A DNA stretch of 64,000 nt, taken from Moritella sp. 5 (GTDB lineage: Bacteria; Pseudomonadota; Gammaproteobacteria; Enterobacterales; Moritellaceae). The notes below the pieces were generated by a model that was not told where the DNA came from, ran no database searches, and was given only the letters and a program-made list of their open reading frames with translations. Positions 54,927 to 63,149 of the stretch are shown here, piece after piece. Both the position numbers and the translations under genes were made by a program. Numbering within the stretch: position 1 is the first letter of the stretch; the number at the start of each line of letters is the position of its first letter. The stretch covers positions 1,426,001 through 1,490,000 of the forward strand of contig NZ_CP056122.1 of assembly GCF_018219455.1 (NCBI RefSeq), read 5' to 3'.

Positions 54927-55092
54927 CTTAAATTATCACTGTACTACTCACTGTAATAGTACACAGAAATCACGTTATCAATATACCGTTAAACCTTTGC
55001 GTTTAAACGGTGATTAATGACGAAAAAATTTAGTTAATATGGATGACCGTCGTTAGCTCGATAGGGATTTTGTAGAAAGGAAAATACAAAGA

Positions 55093-56568
55093 ATGTCGAA
55101 AATTAATCCGCCTGTAGATAACACTTTATCTAACAGAGAGACACTTGCACGCTCAAAATCACGTTACTTCTTAACTTGGCGCTGGCATTTTTATGCTGGG
55201 CTATTTGTGATCCCGTTTATGTTGATGCTGAGTCTAACGGGTTTAGTGATGTTGTTTGATGACGAAATTGAATTTAGTCGTTATCAATCAGCGCTAGAAG
55301 TAACACCTGAGAAAGATATTGTCGCAACCTCACAACAAATGGCAAGCGTAATAGCTGCTTACCCGAATGCAATGGTAACTCAGTTTATACCAGCTAAAAG
55401 TAGTGATCTTGCGAACCGTTTCTCAATTATGCTTGAATCAGGTCAGACGCTGTTTGTTACCGTTAACCCTTATAACGGAGAGGTTCTAGGTACGATAGAT
55501 CGTAGCGATAGTTGGTATGAGTTGGCGAATGATATACACGGTACTCTATTACTAGGGAATTGGGGGGATTATCTCATTGAAATTGCAGCAAGTTTAGGCG
55601 TGATCTTATTAGTGACGGGCGTTTATCTGTGGTTACCACGAGATAAGGCCAGTAAGGCTGGTTTTCTTAAAATAAGAATGGCAAGTGGACCACGTATTTT
55701 AATGCGTGACCTACACGCAAATATTGGTGGCTTATTGTCTTTTATATTGTTGTTTTTCTTTGTTTCAGGTCTTGCGTGGGCAAGTATTTGGGGCGGTAAA
55801 TTCGTGCAAGCGTGGAGTAGTTTCCCAGCAGAAAAGTGGGATAATGTGCCATTGTCTACACAAAATCACGCGTCAATGAATCACGGCAGTGAAGAAGAAA
55901 TACCGTGGAATTTAGAACAAACACTGATGCCTGAATCACATGATCATGCTGCGATGTTAGCAGCGGGGTCGGGTGCTATGCATCATGATACAAAGATGGA
56001 TCATGACACGAACATGCACTCTGAGGCTAAACTTGGTGTCGATCAAATATTAGCGCAAGCTAAAACGCTTGGATTTACCCTGTTTAAGCTTAACCTTCCT
56101 CGCAGTGAGACGGGGGTTTATACGCTAGCAGCGAATACCATGAGCGGGGATATTACCGATCCTAGATTAGATAGAACAACACATATCGATCAGTATTCAG
56201 GTCGGGTCTTAGCGGATGTAACGTGGAACGAATACAACATAATGGGCAAGTTTATGGCTGCAGGTATCGCACTACATAAGGGTGATGTTAGTGTGGTGAA
56301 TAAAATCGTTAATGTGTTCTTTTGTTTAGCATTTATCTTTATTGCGATATCCGGTGTTGTAATGTGGTGGATCCGTCGTCCTGTAGGGAAGAAGGTACTT
56401 GGTGCGCCACCACGATTTGAACATGAGGGGGTTTGGAAAGTGGGCTTAATCACTATCGTTGTATTATCGTTTATGTTACCAATGGCTGGTGGCACTATCG
56501 CCTTCGTATTGTTTGTTGATTGGCTTGTTTTTAGTCGTATGAATAAATTAAACCTGGCGTTGAATTAG
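55093..56568 (+). CDS. PepSY-associated membrane protein with His/Met-rich loop
   Basis: A 491-aa inner membrane protein of the PepSY_TM type (PiuB-like). TM1 is at about 36-56 (GLFVIPFMLMLSLTGLVMLF), PepSY-like periplasmic parts lie in between, and TMs follow near 163-180, 212-232, 388-410 and 440-480. Histidines sit in DIHGTLLLG and DLHANIGG. The loop at about 258-310 is unusual, with eight His and six Met in 53 residues (SMNHG, ESHDHAAM, AMHHDTKMDHDTNMHS). Such proteins are thought to reduce or handle iron or copper beside TonB receptors; the His/Met loop favours copper. Confidence 0.82.
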   Translation: MSKINPPVDNTLSNRETLARSKSRYFLTWRWHFYAGLFVIPFMLMLSLTGLVMLFDDEIEFSRYQSALEVTPEKDIVATSQQMASVIAAYPNAMVTQFIPAKSSDLANRFSIMLESGQTLFVTVNPYNGEVLGTIDRSDSWYELANDIHGTLLLGNWGDYLIEIAASLGVILLVTGVYLWLPRDKASKAGFLKIRMASGPRILMRDLHANIGGLLSFILLFFFVSGLAWASIWGGKFVQAWSSFPAEKWDNVPLSTQNHASMNHGSEEEIPWNLEQTLMPESHDHAAMLAAGSGAMHHDTKMDHDTNMHSEAKLGVDQILAQAKTLGFTLFKLNLPRSETGVYTLAANTMSGDITDPRLDRTTHIDQYSGRVLADVTWNEYNIMGKFMAAGIALHKGDVSVVNKIVNVFFCLAFIFIAISGVVMWWIRRPVGKKVLGAPPRFEHEGVWKVGLITIVVLSFMLPMAGGTIAFVLFVDWLVFSRMNKLNLALN

Positions 56569-56601
56569 CTTTTTAACGCTAGAGTGATACTGATTTAAAA
56601 T

Positions 56602-56640
56602 AAAGATAGACCTGCTTGAAAGCAGGCTTATCTTGTTTTA
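56602..56640 (+). terminator. Terminator after the PepSY gene
   Basis: Stem AAAGATAGACCTGCTT with AAGCAGGCTTATCTT (one internal mismatch region), then GTTTTA. Confidence 0.75.
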
Positions 56641-56966
56641 ATTCCTTAACGCTATATGGCAAAAGTTAAACGCTAAGCCGTACAAAGTATATATCCTTTC
56701 TAAATAAAATTGACCTATCGATATAGGTGTTAGTACTTTGTTGAATTAAGTCTAATACTTACATTTCTAATGATTACGGTTGAAACTATTAATTTATTTA
56801 CGACTATTTTACTGCTAGTTAACAGTGGTTTAACGTATGGGGTATGCTCTTTTAAAACAGTTGCTTAGCGTTGTTTTCCCCGCTTACTTATGTATGTTCT
56901 ATTTTATTTTAACCATGCTGACGACAAACTTGGGGGTTGATAGTTACAGCTCTAACTATTATAGTT

Positions 56967-56994
56967 GTTGTTAATTGAACGTTCAATTAACAAC
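56967..56994. promoter_or_regulatory. Perfect 28-bp palindrome, probable BetI operator
   Basis: The half-site GTTGTTAATTGAAC is followed directly by its exact reverse complement, centred between 56980 and 56981. It lies 58 bp before betI. TetR-type regulators such as BetI bind such dyads over their own promoters, and the core TTGAACGTTCAA resembles described BetI sites as far as I recall. Confidence 0.75.
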
Positions 56995-57051
56995 TTTTAA
57001 CAACAGTTAAGCATTGAATTATCAACAGCCAAACATGGATGGTTACTTTTT

Positions 57052-57657
57052 ATGCCCAGACCAGTAATGAAAACGGTAAGGCAACAGCAGCTGATTGACG
57101 CGACGTTAATCTCTGTTGAACGCCACGGTTTACACCACACAACAATTAATACCATTAGTGGTTTAGCTGGACTGTCATCTGGCCTTATTAGCCATTATTT
57201 TGGTGGTAAGCAAGGTCTCATAGAAGCAACCCTCAAATATCTACTCGATGAACTAAAACAAGCATTATTAAGCCGCATTTTAGGTAAAAACTTACCCGCA
57301 GAAGAACGCTTGTCGATGATTGTCGAGTCTAATTTTACTGAATTCCAACGTTCAACCGCAGCCACTAAAACTTGGTTAAGTTTTTGGTCTCAAGCTGTCC
57401 ACGATCCTGGATTAGCCAGACTGCAACACATCAACAGCCAGCGTTTGTATAGCAACCTCGCATTTTCATTTAAACAATTAATGCCTGAGGATGTCGCGAT
57501 TAATTCTGCGAAACAAACTGCAGCGATGATTGATGGTTTTTGGCTGCGCAGTGCCTTGAGTAATTGCCCTGAAAAAGAATTCGAACAAGCCCAAATTTTA
57601 TGTAAAGCCTTTATCGAAGCTGTGATCATACAGCACGGAGAAAATAAATGTCGTTAG
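57052..57657 (+). CDS. betI: Choline-responsive TetR repressor BetI
   Basis: BetI represses the bet genes and is released by choline. The 201-aa protein has the N-terminal helix-turn-helix ([55 protein letters not shown]), the TetR pattern, and the BetI C-terminal domain with [23 protein letters not shown] and ALIDGFWLR-like [13 protein letters not shown]. It overlaps betB by 10 bp, the standard betI-betB-betA order. A perfect palindrome lies in its promoter region, in line with autoregulation. Confidence 0.95.
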   Translation: MPRPVMKTVRQQQLIDATLISVERHGLHHTTINTISGLAGLSSGLISHYFGGKQGLIEATLKYLLDELKQALLSRILGKNLPAEERLSMIVESNFTEFQRSTAATKTWLSFWSQAVHDPGLARLQHINSQRLYSNLAFSFKQLMPEDVAINSAKQTAAMIDGFWLRSALSNCPEKEFEQAQILCKAFIEAVIIQHGENKCR

Positions 57658-59111
57658 TTACTTATAAAAATTATGTCCACGGACAGTCTCTCTCCAATGA
57701 CTCAGGTGAAACCTTTGAAGTCATTAATCCGGCTAACGGAGAAGTAAGTTATTTAGTGCAAGTTGCTGATGCGAGTATTCAGCAAGCGACAATTGAAAGT
57801 GCAAAAATTGGTTTCGCTACTTGGTCTAAAATGACGCCGATGGAGCGTAACCGTATTTTATTAAAAGCAGTGGCCTTGTTACGTGAACGTAATGACGAAC
57901 TTGCTGTTATCGAAGTGCAAGATACTGGTAAACCTTGGCAAGAAGCCTCTGTAGTTGATGTTGTCACAGGTGCCGATTCAATTGAATTTTTTGCTGGTAT
58001 TGCACCAAGCATTGAAGGTAATCAACAACAGGTCGGTGATGACTTTTATTATACCCGCCGTGAACCATTAGGTATTTGTGCAGGCATTGGTGCGTGGAAT
58101 TACCCGCTACAGATCGCGTGTTGGAAATCAGCACCTGCGCTTGCTTGCGGTAATGTCATGATCTTTAAACCATCAGAAGAGACACCACGCGGCGCAATCA
58201 AGTTAGCTGAGATATTTACCGAAGCGGGCGTACCCGATGGCGTGTTCAACGTTGTTCAAGGCGACGGTCGTGTTGGTGCTTGGTTAACAACACATGATGA
58301 GATTGCTAAAGTATCGTTTACTGGTGAAGTAGGTACTGGCAAAAAAGTGATGGCTGCCGCAGCGGGTTCACTGAAAGAAGTCACAATGGAACTAGGTGGT
58401 AAATCACCGCTAATCATCTTTGATGACGCTGACATTGATAATGCGGTATCGGCGGCGATGCTAGCGAACTTTTATACTCAAGGTGAAGTGTGTACCAACG
58501 GTACACGTGTATTTGTGCAAGACGCCATTTACCCACGCTTTATCGAAAAACTACGTGAGCGTACCGAGAACAACATCATCTGTGGTGATCCGATGGACCC
58601 AGAGACTAACTTTGGTGCGTTGATCTCGAAAGAGCATCAAGACAAAGTATTGAATTTTATTGAGATAGGTAAATCAGAAGGTGCTGAACTTGTTACCGGT
58701 GGTCATGCTCTGCAACCAGAGAATGCGCCGAATGGTTACTTTGTTGCGCCAACCGTTTTCACTCAGTGCTCTGATGAAATGACATTAAGCAAAGAAGAGA
58801 TTTTTGGCCCTGTTATGTCAGTGTTCACATTTGCAGATGAAGATGAAGTTGTTCGCCGTGCTAATGATACCCGTTTAGGTTTAGCCGCGGGTGTGTTCAC
58901 TCAAGACATTACCCGTGCTCACCGTGTTATTCATCAAATGCAAGCCGGAATCTGTTGGATCAATGCGTACGGCGCGTCACCTGCTGAAATGCCTGTTGGC
59001 GGCTATAAGATGTCTGGTATTGGCCGTGAAAACGGTAGCGAAACTTTAAAAGCGTATACCCAGATTAAAGCTGTGTATGTTGGTATGCAACGACTTGAAA
59101 GTCCATTTTAG
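57648..59111 (+). CDS. betB: Betaine aldehyde dehydrogenase
   Basis: BetB oxidises betaine aldehyde to glycine betaine, the compatible solute, with NAD(P). The 487-aa ALDH has the NAD site [33 protein letters not shown], the general base Glu in [12 protein letters not shown], nucleophile Cys in [15 protein letters not shown], and [12 protein letters not shown]. The start overlaps the end of betI, and betA follows 9 bp later. Length and motifs match BetB of E. coli and Vibrio. Confidence 0.96.
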   Translation: MSLVTYKNYVHGQSLSNDSGETFEVINPANGEVSYLVQVADASIQQATIESAKIGFATWSKMTPMERNRILLKAVALLRERNDELAVIEVQDTGKPWQEASVVDVVTGADSIEFFAGIAPSIEGNQQQVGDDFYYTRREPLGICAGIGAWNYPLQIACWKSAPALACGNVMIFKPSEETPRGAIKLAEIFTEAGVPDGVFNVVQGDGRVGAWLTTHDEIAKVSFTGEVGTGKKVMAAAAGSLKEVTMELGGKSPLIIFDDADIDNAVSAAMLANFYTQGEVCTNGTRVFVQDAIYPRFIEKLRERTENNIICGDPMDPETNFGALISKEHQDKVLNFIEIGKSEGAELVTGGHALQPENAPNGYFVAPTVFTQCSDEMTLSKEEIFGPVMSVFTFADEDEVVRRANDTRLGLAAGVFTQDITRAHRVIHQMQAGICWINAYGASPAEMPVGGYKMSGIGRENGSETLKAYTQIKAVYVGMQRLESPF

Positions 59112-59120
59112 GGAGCCTAT

Positions 59121-60812
59121 ATGACTCAATCACAGGGATTGTATGATTACATTATTGTTGGCGCGGGTAGTGCTGGTTGTGTTTTAGCCAACCGATTATC
59201 AGCAGATCCAGCCAACAAGGTACTGCTATTAGAAACAGGTGGCAGTGACAGGAGTATTTTTATTCAAATGCCAACTGCATTATCTATTCCGATGAATAGC
59301 GAGAAGTATGCGTGGCAGTTTGAAACTCAAGCTGAACCGTATTTGGATAATCGCCGTATGCATTGCCCTCGTGGCAAAGTATTAGGTGGATCATCTTCTA
59401 TTAACGGTATGGTCTACGTACGTGGCCATGCTCGCGATTTTGATGAATGGCAGCAAAGTGGGGCAAAAAATTGGAATTACGCCAATTGCTTACCTTACTT
59501 TAAAAAGGCTGAAAGTTGGGCGTTTGGCGGCGATGACTATCGTGGTGACACTGGTCCCCTTGCTGTGAATAACGGCAACAACATGAAAAACCCTTTGTAC
59601 AAAGCCTTTGTTGATGCCGGTATTGATGCCGGTTACATGGCAACCAATGACTACAATGGTAAGCAGCAAGAGGGTTTTGGCCCTATGCACATGACTATCA
59701 AAAAGGGTGTGCGTTGGTCGACAGCAAATGCGTATTTAAGACCTGCTATGCAACGCAGTAATTTAACGGTTATTACCCATGCTTTGGTACACAAGGTATT
59801 GTTTGAAGGTAAACAAGCAATAGGGTTAGAGTTTGAACGTAAAGGCAAGCTAACCAGACTGCATTGTAACAAAGAAGTGATTCTTTCGGCTGGCTCGATT
59901 GGTTCTCCGCATATCCTGCAATTATCCGGTATCGGTAAAGCAAGCACACTTGCAGACGCCGGTATTGAGCAAGTACATGAATTGGCGGGAGTCGGCGAGA
60001 ATTTACAAGATCATCTCGAATTTTATTTCCAATTCAAGTGTCTTAAACCGATTTCGTTGAATGGCAAATTAGACCCATTAAATAAGCTGTATATTGGTGC
60101 GCGTTGGTTCTTTGATAAGTCAGGTTTAGGGGCAACGAATCACTTTGAATCTTGTGGTTTTATTCGATCCAAACCCGGACTGGAATGGCCTGATTTACAA
60201 TACCATTTCTTACCTGCTGCAATGCGTTACGACGGTAAAGAAGCGTTTGCTGGGCATGGTTTTCAGGTGCATGTGGGTCATAACAAACCGAAGAGCCGTG
60301 GCTTTGTAAAAGCCGTGTCTAATGATGCGCATGTTGCGCCGCATATTCAGTTTAACTATCTTTCTCATGCCGAGGATATTGAAGGTTTTCGGGCTTGTGT
60401 ACGCTTAACACGTGAAATCATTGGTCAACCAGCGTTGGATGAATTCCGTGGTGAAGAGATCCAACCGGGAATCGATATTCAAACGGATGAAGAGATCGAC
60501 CGTTTTGTGAGAAGTTCGGTAGAAAGTGCTTACCATCCTTCTTGTACGTGCAAGATGGGTGAAGATCCAATGGCCGTTGTTGATTCAGAAACAAGGGTAC
60601 ACGGTGTTGAAGGGTTAAGGGTTGTTGATTCATCTATTTTCCCGACAATCCCTAATGGTAATCTTAACTCTCCGACTATCATGTTGGCAGAGCGTGCAGC
60701 AGACCTAATTTTGGGCAATATACCGCTTGAGGCTGACGCGAGCTGTGTAACTGTGGCGCCTGAATGGCAGAATACGCAACGATTACAGGCGCCAAAACGC
60801 GAGTCTGTTTAA
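59121..60812 (+). CDS. betA: Choline dehydrogenase
   Basis: BetA oxidises choline to betaine aldehyde at the inner membrane. The 563-aa GMC flavoenzyme has the FAD loop [19 protein letters not shown], the GMC signatures [20 protein letters not shown] and [15 protein letters not shown], the catalytic His in [16 protein letters not shown], and the terminal [16 protein letters not shown]. It is the last gene of betI-betB-betA; the start follows GGGAGCC. A 304-bp gap then leads to a BCCT-like transporter. Confidence 0.96.
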   Translation: MTQSQGLYDYIIVGAGSAGCVLANRLSADPANKVLLLETGGSDRSIFIQMPTALSIPMNSEKYAWQFETQAEPYLDNRRMHCPRGKVLGGSSSINGMVYVRGHARDFDEWQQSGAKNWNYANCLPYFKKAESWAFGGDDYRGDTGPLAVNNGNNMKNPLYKAFVDAGIDAGYMATNDYNGKQQEGFGPMHMTIKKGVRWSTANAYLRPAMQRSNLTVITHALVHKVLFEGKQAIGLEFERKGKLTRLHCNKEVILSAGSIGSPHILQLSGIGKASTLADAGIEQVHELAGVGENLQDHLEFYFQFKCLKPISLNGKLDPLNKLYIGARWFFDKSGLGATNHFESCGFIRSKPGLEWPDLQYHFLPAAMRYDGKEAFAGHGFQVHVGHNKPKSRGFVKAVSNDAHVAPHIQFNYLSHAEDIEGFRACVRLTREIIGQPALDEFRGEEIQPGIDIQTDEEIDRFVRSSVESAYHPSCTCKMGEDPMAVVDSETRVHGVEGLRVVDSSIFPTIPNGNLNSPTIMLAERAADLILGNIPLEADASCVTVAPEWQNTQRLQAPKRESV

Positions 60813-61116
60813 CGACTACATTGTTAAGGACTGCATTGTTATGATTACCACAAGACAGTGCTTAACCATAGGTATCTGACCAGCCTAAGCCACTCTGGCT
60901 GAATGGTCTTTAATGCCAAACTCAATTCATCAGGGTTTAAATATCGGAAATTCGATATTTAAGGTTTGAGGGTGCATGCAATCTTAGTTTTTTATTACAG
61001 TCTTAATGCTCGATTACAGACTTAATTAGATTGCAGACTCAAACGTTGAGCTAGGCTATTTAAAACATAAAAAAGGATTAAATTTATGTTTTATACAAAA
61101 TTTACATGGAGTTTAA
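60813..61116. other. Region between betA and the BCCT-like gene
   Basis: This 304-bp gap contains an AT-rich 10-bp hairpin (TTAAATATCG / CGATATTTAA, 60937-60962), possibly a weak betA terminator or an operator. From 61073 an SD sequence and a 16-codon ORF lead into the transporter start (listed separately). No tRNA or further gene was seen. Confidence 0.5.
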
Positions 61117-61136
61117 ATGATGACTACTTGGCTTAG
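61086..61136 (+). CDS. Possible 16-codon leader ORF overlapping the transporter start
   Basis: ATG 61086 is preceded by AAGGA at 61073-61077, the best ribosome site in the area, and encodes MFYTKFTWSLNDDYLA before TAG at 61134. The BCCT-like gene starts inside it (ATG 61117/61120) in another frame, with its own GGAG at 61108. This may couple translation or be chance. No similarity known. Confidence 0.3.
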   Translation: MFYTKFTWSLNDDYLA

Positions 61137-62337
61137 CATAGGTATTATATTTACCTTTGTTGCAATTGCATTTGTGATTTTTCGTTGGGGCAATGTGCGG
61201 TGTGTGGGTGTTACGCCTGTACGTACATTTACCTTTATCGCGATTCTATTTACTTCTGGTCTGGACGTGGGACTTATCATGTTTCCGCTGACCGAGTTTG
61301 CTGGTTATGCAAATCTTGCGGCAAGCCCTGAATACAGCTTTAGTAATCCTTTAGCGATTGAATTTGGTTTCTGGGCATTTCTGATCTGGGCATTTTACTT
61401 TTTAACTTGTTTCTATTTTTGTGTCATTGAACCAAGAGTTAAATTCTTCGAGATCCCATTAATTAAATTCATCAATAACCTCATCATTATAGGTACTTGT
61501 GCCTTTACTGCTTATTTATTACTGACCAATTTACCTTGGTATTTACCTGAATTAGGTGATGGCGAAACGATAGTTGGTAGTTTCTATCTGATTGTTTTTG
61601 TTGTCATTGCTGCGGCTGTTTACTCAAGTACTAGTATTCGTTATGTACGTATATTGAGTTTAGCGAGTACCTGGTTATTTTTAGGTCTGATTGTCATGAT
61701 GTGGGCTGGCGCGTTCTTATCTGAAGAATCAAGCGTGAGTGAATTTACAACAACCTTTGCGTTGATTGGCGATTACTTTGGTAATATACATCAATTTGTT
61801 TTACCGATGAATGATTACCATGAATTTTACTTATTCTGGTGGTTCTCTTGGAGCATCATGATTGGTCAATTCACTTCCCGTTTTGTTGGTGGTATGAAAA
61901 CTTATCAAGTACTGATTGCAATGATGGTCTTCCCGTCTATTCCAATCGCAGTATGGTTCTCGGTACTTTACTACTACAGCGTGAATGAGATTGCGACAAC
62001 AGGTTTTTATAACCTTGCGATGATATTCGTGGGCATCACCTTTGTGATTAACTCGCTGGATTCATTAATACGACTTTATACTGATAATTTAAACTTAACA
62101 GTAGAACGTTTCGGTAAGGCTAAATACATTATTGGTAATCTTGTATTAATGAGTGCTTTGACGTTATTATTCAAATTGGATTTCTTACAAATTCAGTGGG
62201 TTGGCGCATTAGCCATCGCACTGATTATCGGCTGTTTTGGTTATATTATGGCGAAGAAATCCAAGCCGGTTGCAGCGATTGAACGTTCACCTGAAGAAAA
62301 TGAAATTGATTTTAATAAAATTGAGTTAGTGAACTAG
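61117..62337 (+). CDS. Short BCCT-type (betaine/choline/carnitine) transporter
   Basis: A 406-aa membrane protein with about ten to eleven spans. Segments match the BCCT core: FTSGLDVGLIMFPLTEFAGYA stands where BCCTs have a glycine-rich unwound TM3 helix ending in the AEP motif, and FYLFWWFSWSIMIGQFTSRFVGG where they have the WWxxW aromatic box helix and the ARxSRG loop. It is clearly shorter than typical BCCTs (500 aa or more), as the first TMs and long tails are missing. Placement after betIBA and before a MarR regulator and a ProX-like gene supports choline or betaine uptake. Confidence 0.65.
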   Translation: MMTTWLSIGIIFTFVAIAFVIFRWGNVRCVGVTPVRTFTFIAILFTSGLDVGLIMFPLTEFAGYANLAASPEYSFSNPLAIEFGFWAFLIWAFYFLTCFYFCVIEPRVKFFEIPLIKFINNLIIIGTCAFTAYLLLTNLPWYLPELGDGETIVGSFYLIVFVVIAAAVYSSTSIRYVRILSLASTWLFLGLIVMMWAGAFLSEESSVSEFTTTFALIGDYFGNIHQFVLPMNDYHEFYLFWWFSWSIMIGQFTSRFVGGMKTYQVLIAMMVFPSIPIAVWFSVLYYYSVNEIATTGFYNLAMIFVGITFVINSLDSLIRLYTDNLNLTVERFGKAKYIIGNLVLMSALTLLFKLDFLQIQWVGALAIALIIGCFGYIMAKKSKPVAAIERSPEENEIDFNKIELVN

Positions 62338-62396
62338 CATACTCACCACGCTCGTTTTAATACGTTAATTAGTTCGATAGTGGTTAGGAATACAAC

Positions 62397-62436
62397 AAAA
62401 GCAAAATAACGTATAGGCGTTATTTTGCTTTTTTCA
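62397..62436 (+). terminator. Terminator after the BCCT-like gene
   Basis: Perfect 15-bp stem (AAAAGCAAAATAACG and complement) with loop TATAGG, then T-rich tail. Confidence 0.9.
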
Positions 62437-62497
62437 CATTTGCAGTATGAGTCTGGTGCTAATTTCTGTTATTGTTTCGAAAAATGAGGGGCGAATT

Positions 62498-62533
62498 ATG
62501 GAAGGGTTATGGAAAAGTACGAAGAATTATTAG
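62498..62533 (+). CDS. Possible 11-codon leader ORF overlapping the marR-type start
   Basis: ATG 62498 has GAGGGG 7 nt upstream and encodes MEGLWKSTKNY before TAG. The MarR-type gene starts at 62509 in another frame inside it. The real gene has only a poorly spaced GAAGGG of its own, so translational coupling is conceivable. No similarity known. Confidence 0.25.
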   Translation: MEGLWKSTKNY

Positions 62534-62985
62534 TATCACTGCGTCAAGTGATCAGAGCCATTGATATACATTCTCGCCAGCTGAATAAACAGTCTGGTTT
62601 AACAGGACCTCAGCTCATGGTGATGCAAAATATTGCCATGCTTGATGCGCCACTGGCGAAAGACATTGCGAAAGAGATAGCCTTAAGTGCAGCTACAGTC
62701 ACGACGATTATTGACAGACTTGAGAGTCGGGCGTTGGTGATTAGGAAGCGAAGTGAAACAGATAAACGTAAAGTGCATCTGTCGCTGAGTGAATCAGGTA
62801 AATTATTACTGAGTAGTTCACCCAAGCCGCTTCAAGACCATTTCATCAAGCGTTATCAAAATCTTGAAGAGTGGGAACAAAGTCAGCTATTGTCAGCTGT
62901 CGAACGGATTGCCTCAATGATGGATGCAGAAAAATTAGATGCTGCGCCAGTATTATTTGTTGGTCAAATTCAGGCGGAAGAGTAA
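62509..62985 (+). CDS. MarR-family regulator, CosR/EctR-like
   Basis: A 158-aa MarR-type winged-helix protein. The recognition region is AKDIAKEIALSAATVTTIIDRLESRALVIRKRSETDKRKVHLSLSESG. The N-terminus MEKYEELLVSLRQVIRAIDIHSRQLNKQSGLTGPQLMVMQNI resembles the MarR group to which CosR of vibrios and EctR of methylotrophs belong; CosR represses ectoine, choline and betaine uptake genes at low salinity. Its position between a BCCT-like and a ProX-like gene fits that role. The exact orthology is inferred, so no symbol is assigned. Confidence 0.8.
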   Translation: MEKYEELLVSLRQVIRAIDIHSRQLNKQSGLTGPQLMVMQNIAMLDAPLAKDIAKEIALSAATVTTIIDRLESRALVIRKRSETDKRKVHLSLSESGKLLLSSSPKPLQDHFIKRYQNLEEWEQSQLLSAVERIASMMDAEKLDAAPVLFVGQIQAEE

Positions 62986-63149
62986 CTCTTTTACTTAACT
63001 GATTTTATAACGTTTTTACCTGTTTCTAGTATTAATTACCGTGAGATGTTTTAACCATGTTTACGGTTTTTAGTACTTATTTAAGCTTTTAGTGGCGATT
63101 TCCTGTAGTGTTAGTGGTACTTCATTACAATAATAAGGATATTATTCAT

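Larger units (their letters stand above)
56569..57051. other. Intergenic region before betI
   Basis: This 483-bp gap holds the PepSY gene terminator and the 28-bp BetI-like palindrome (both listed). No coding frame is supported. It presumably contains the promoter for the whole osmoprotection block. Confidence 0.6.
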
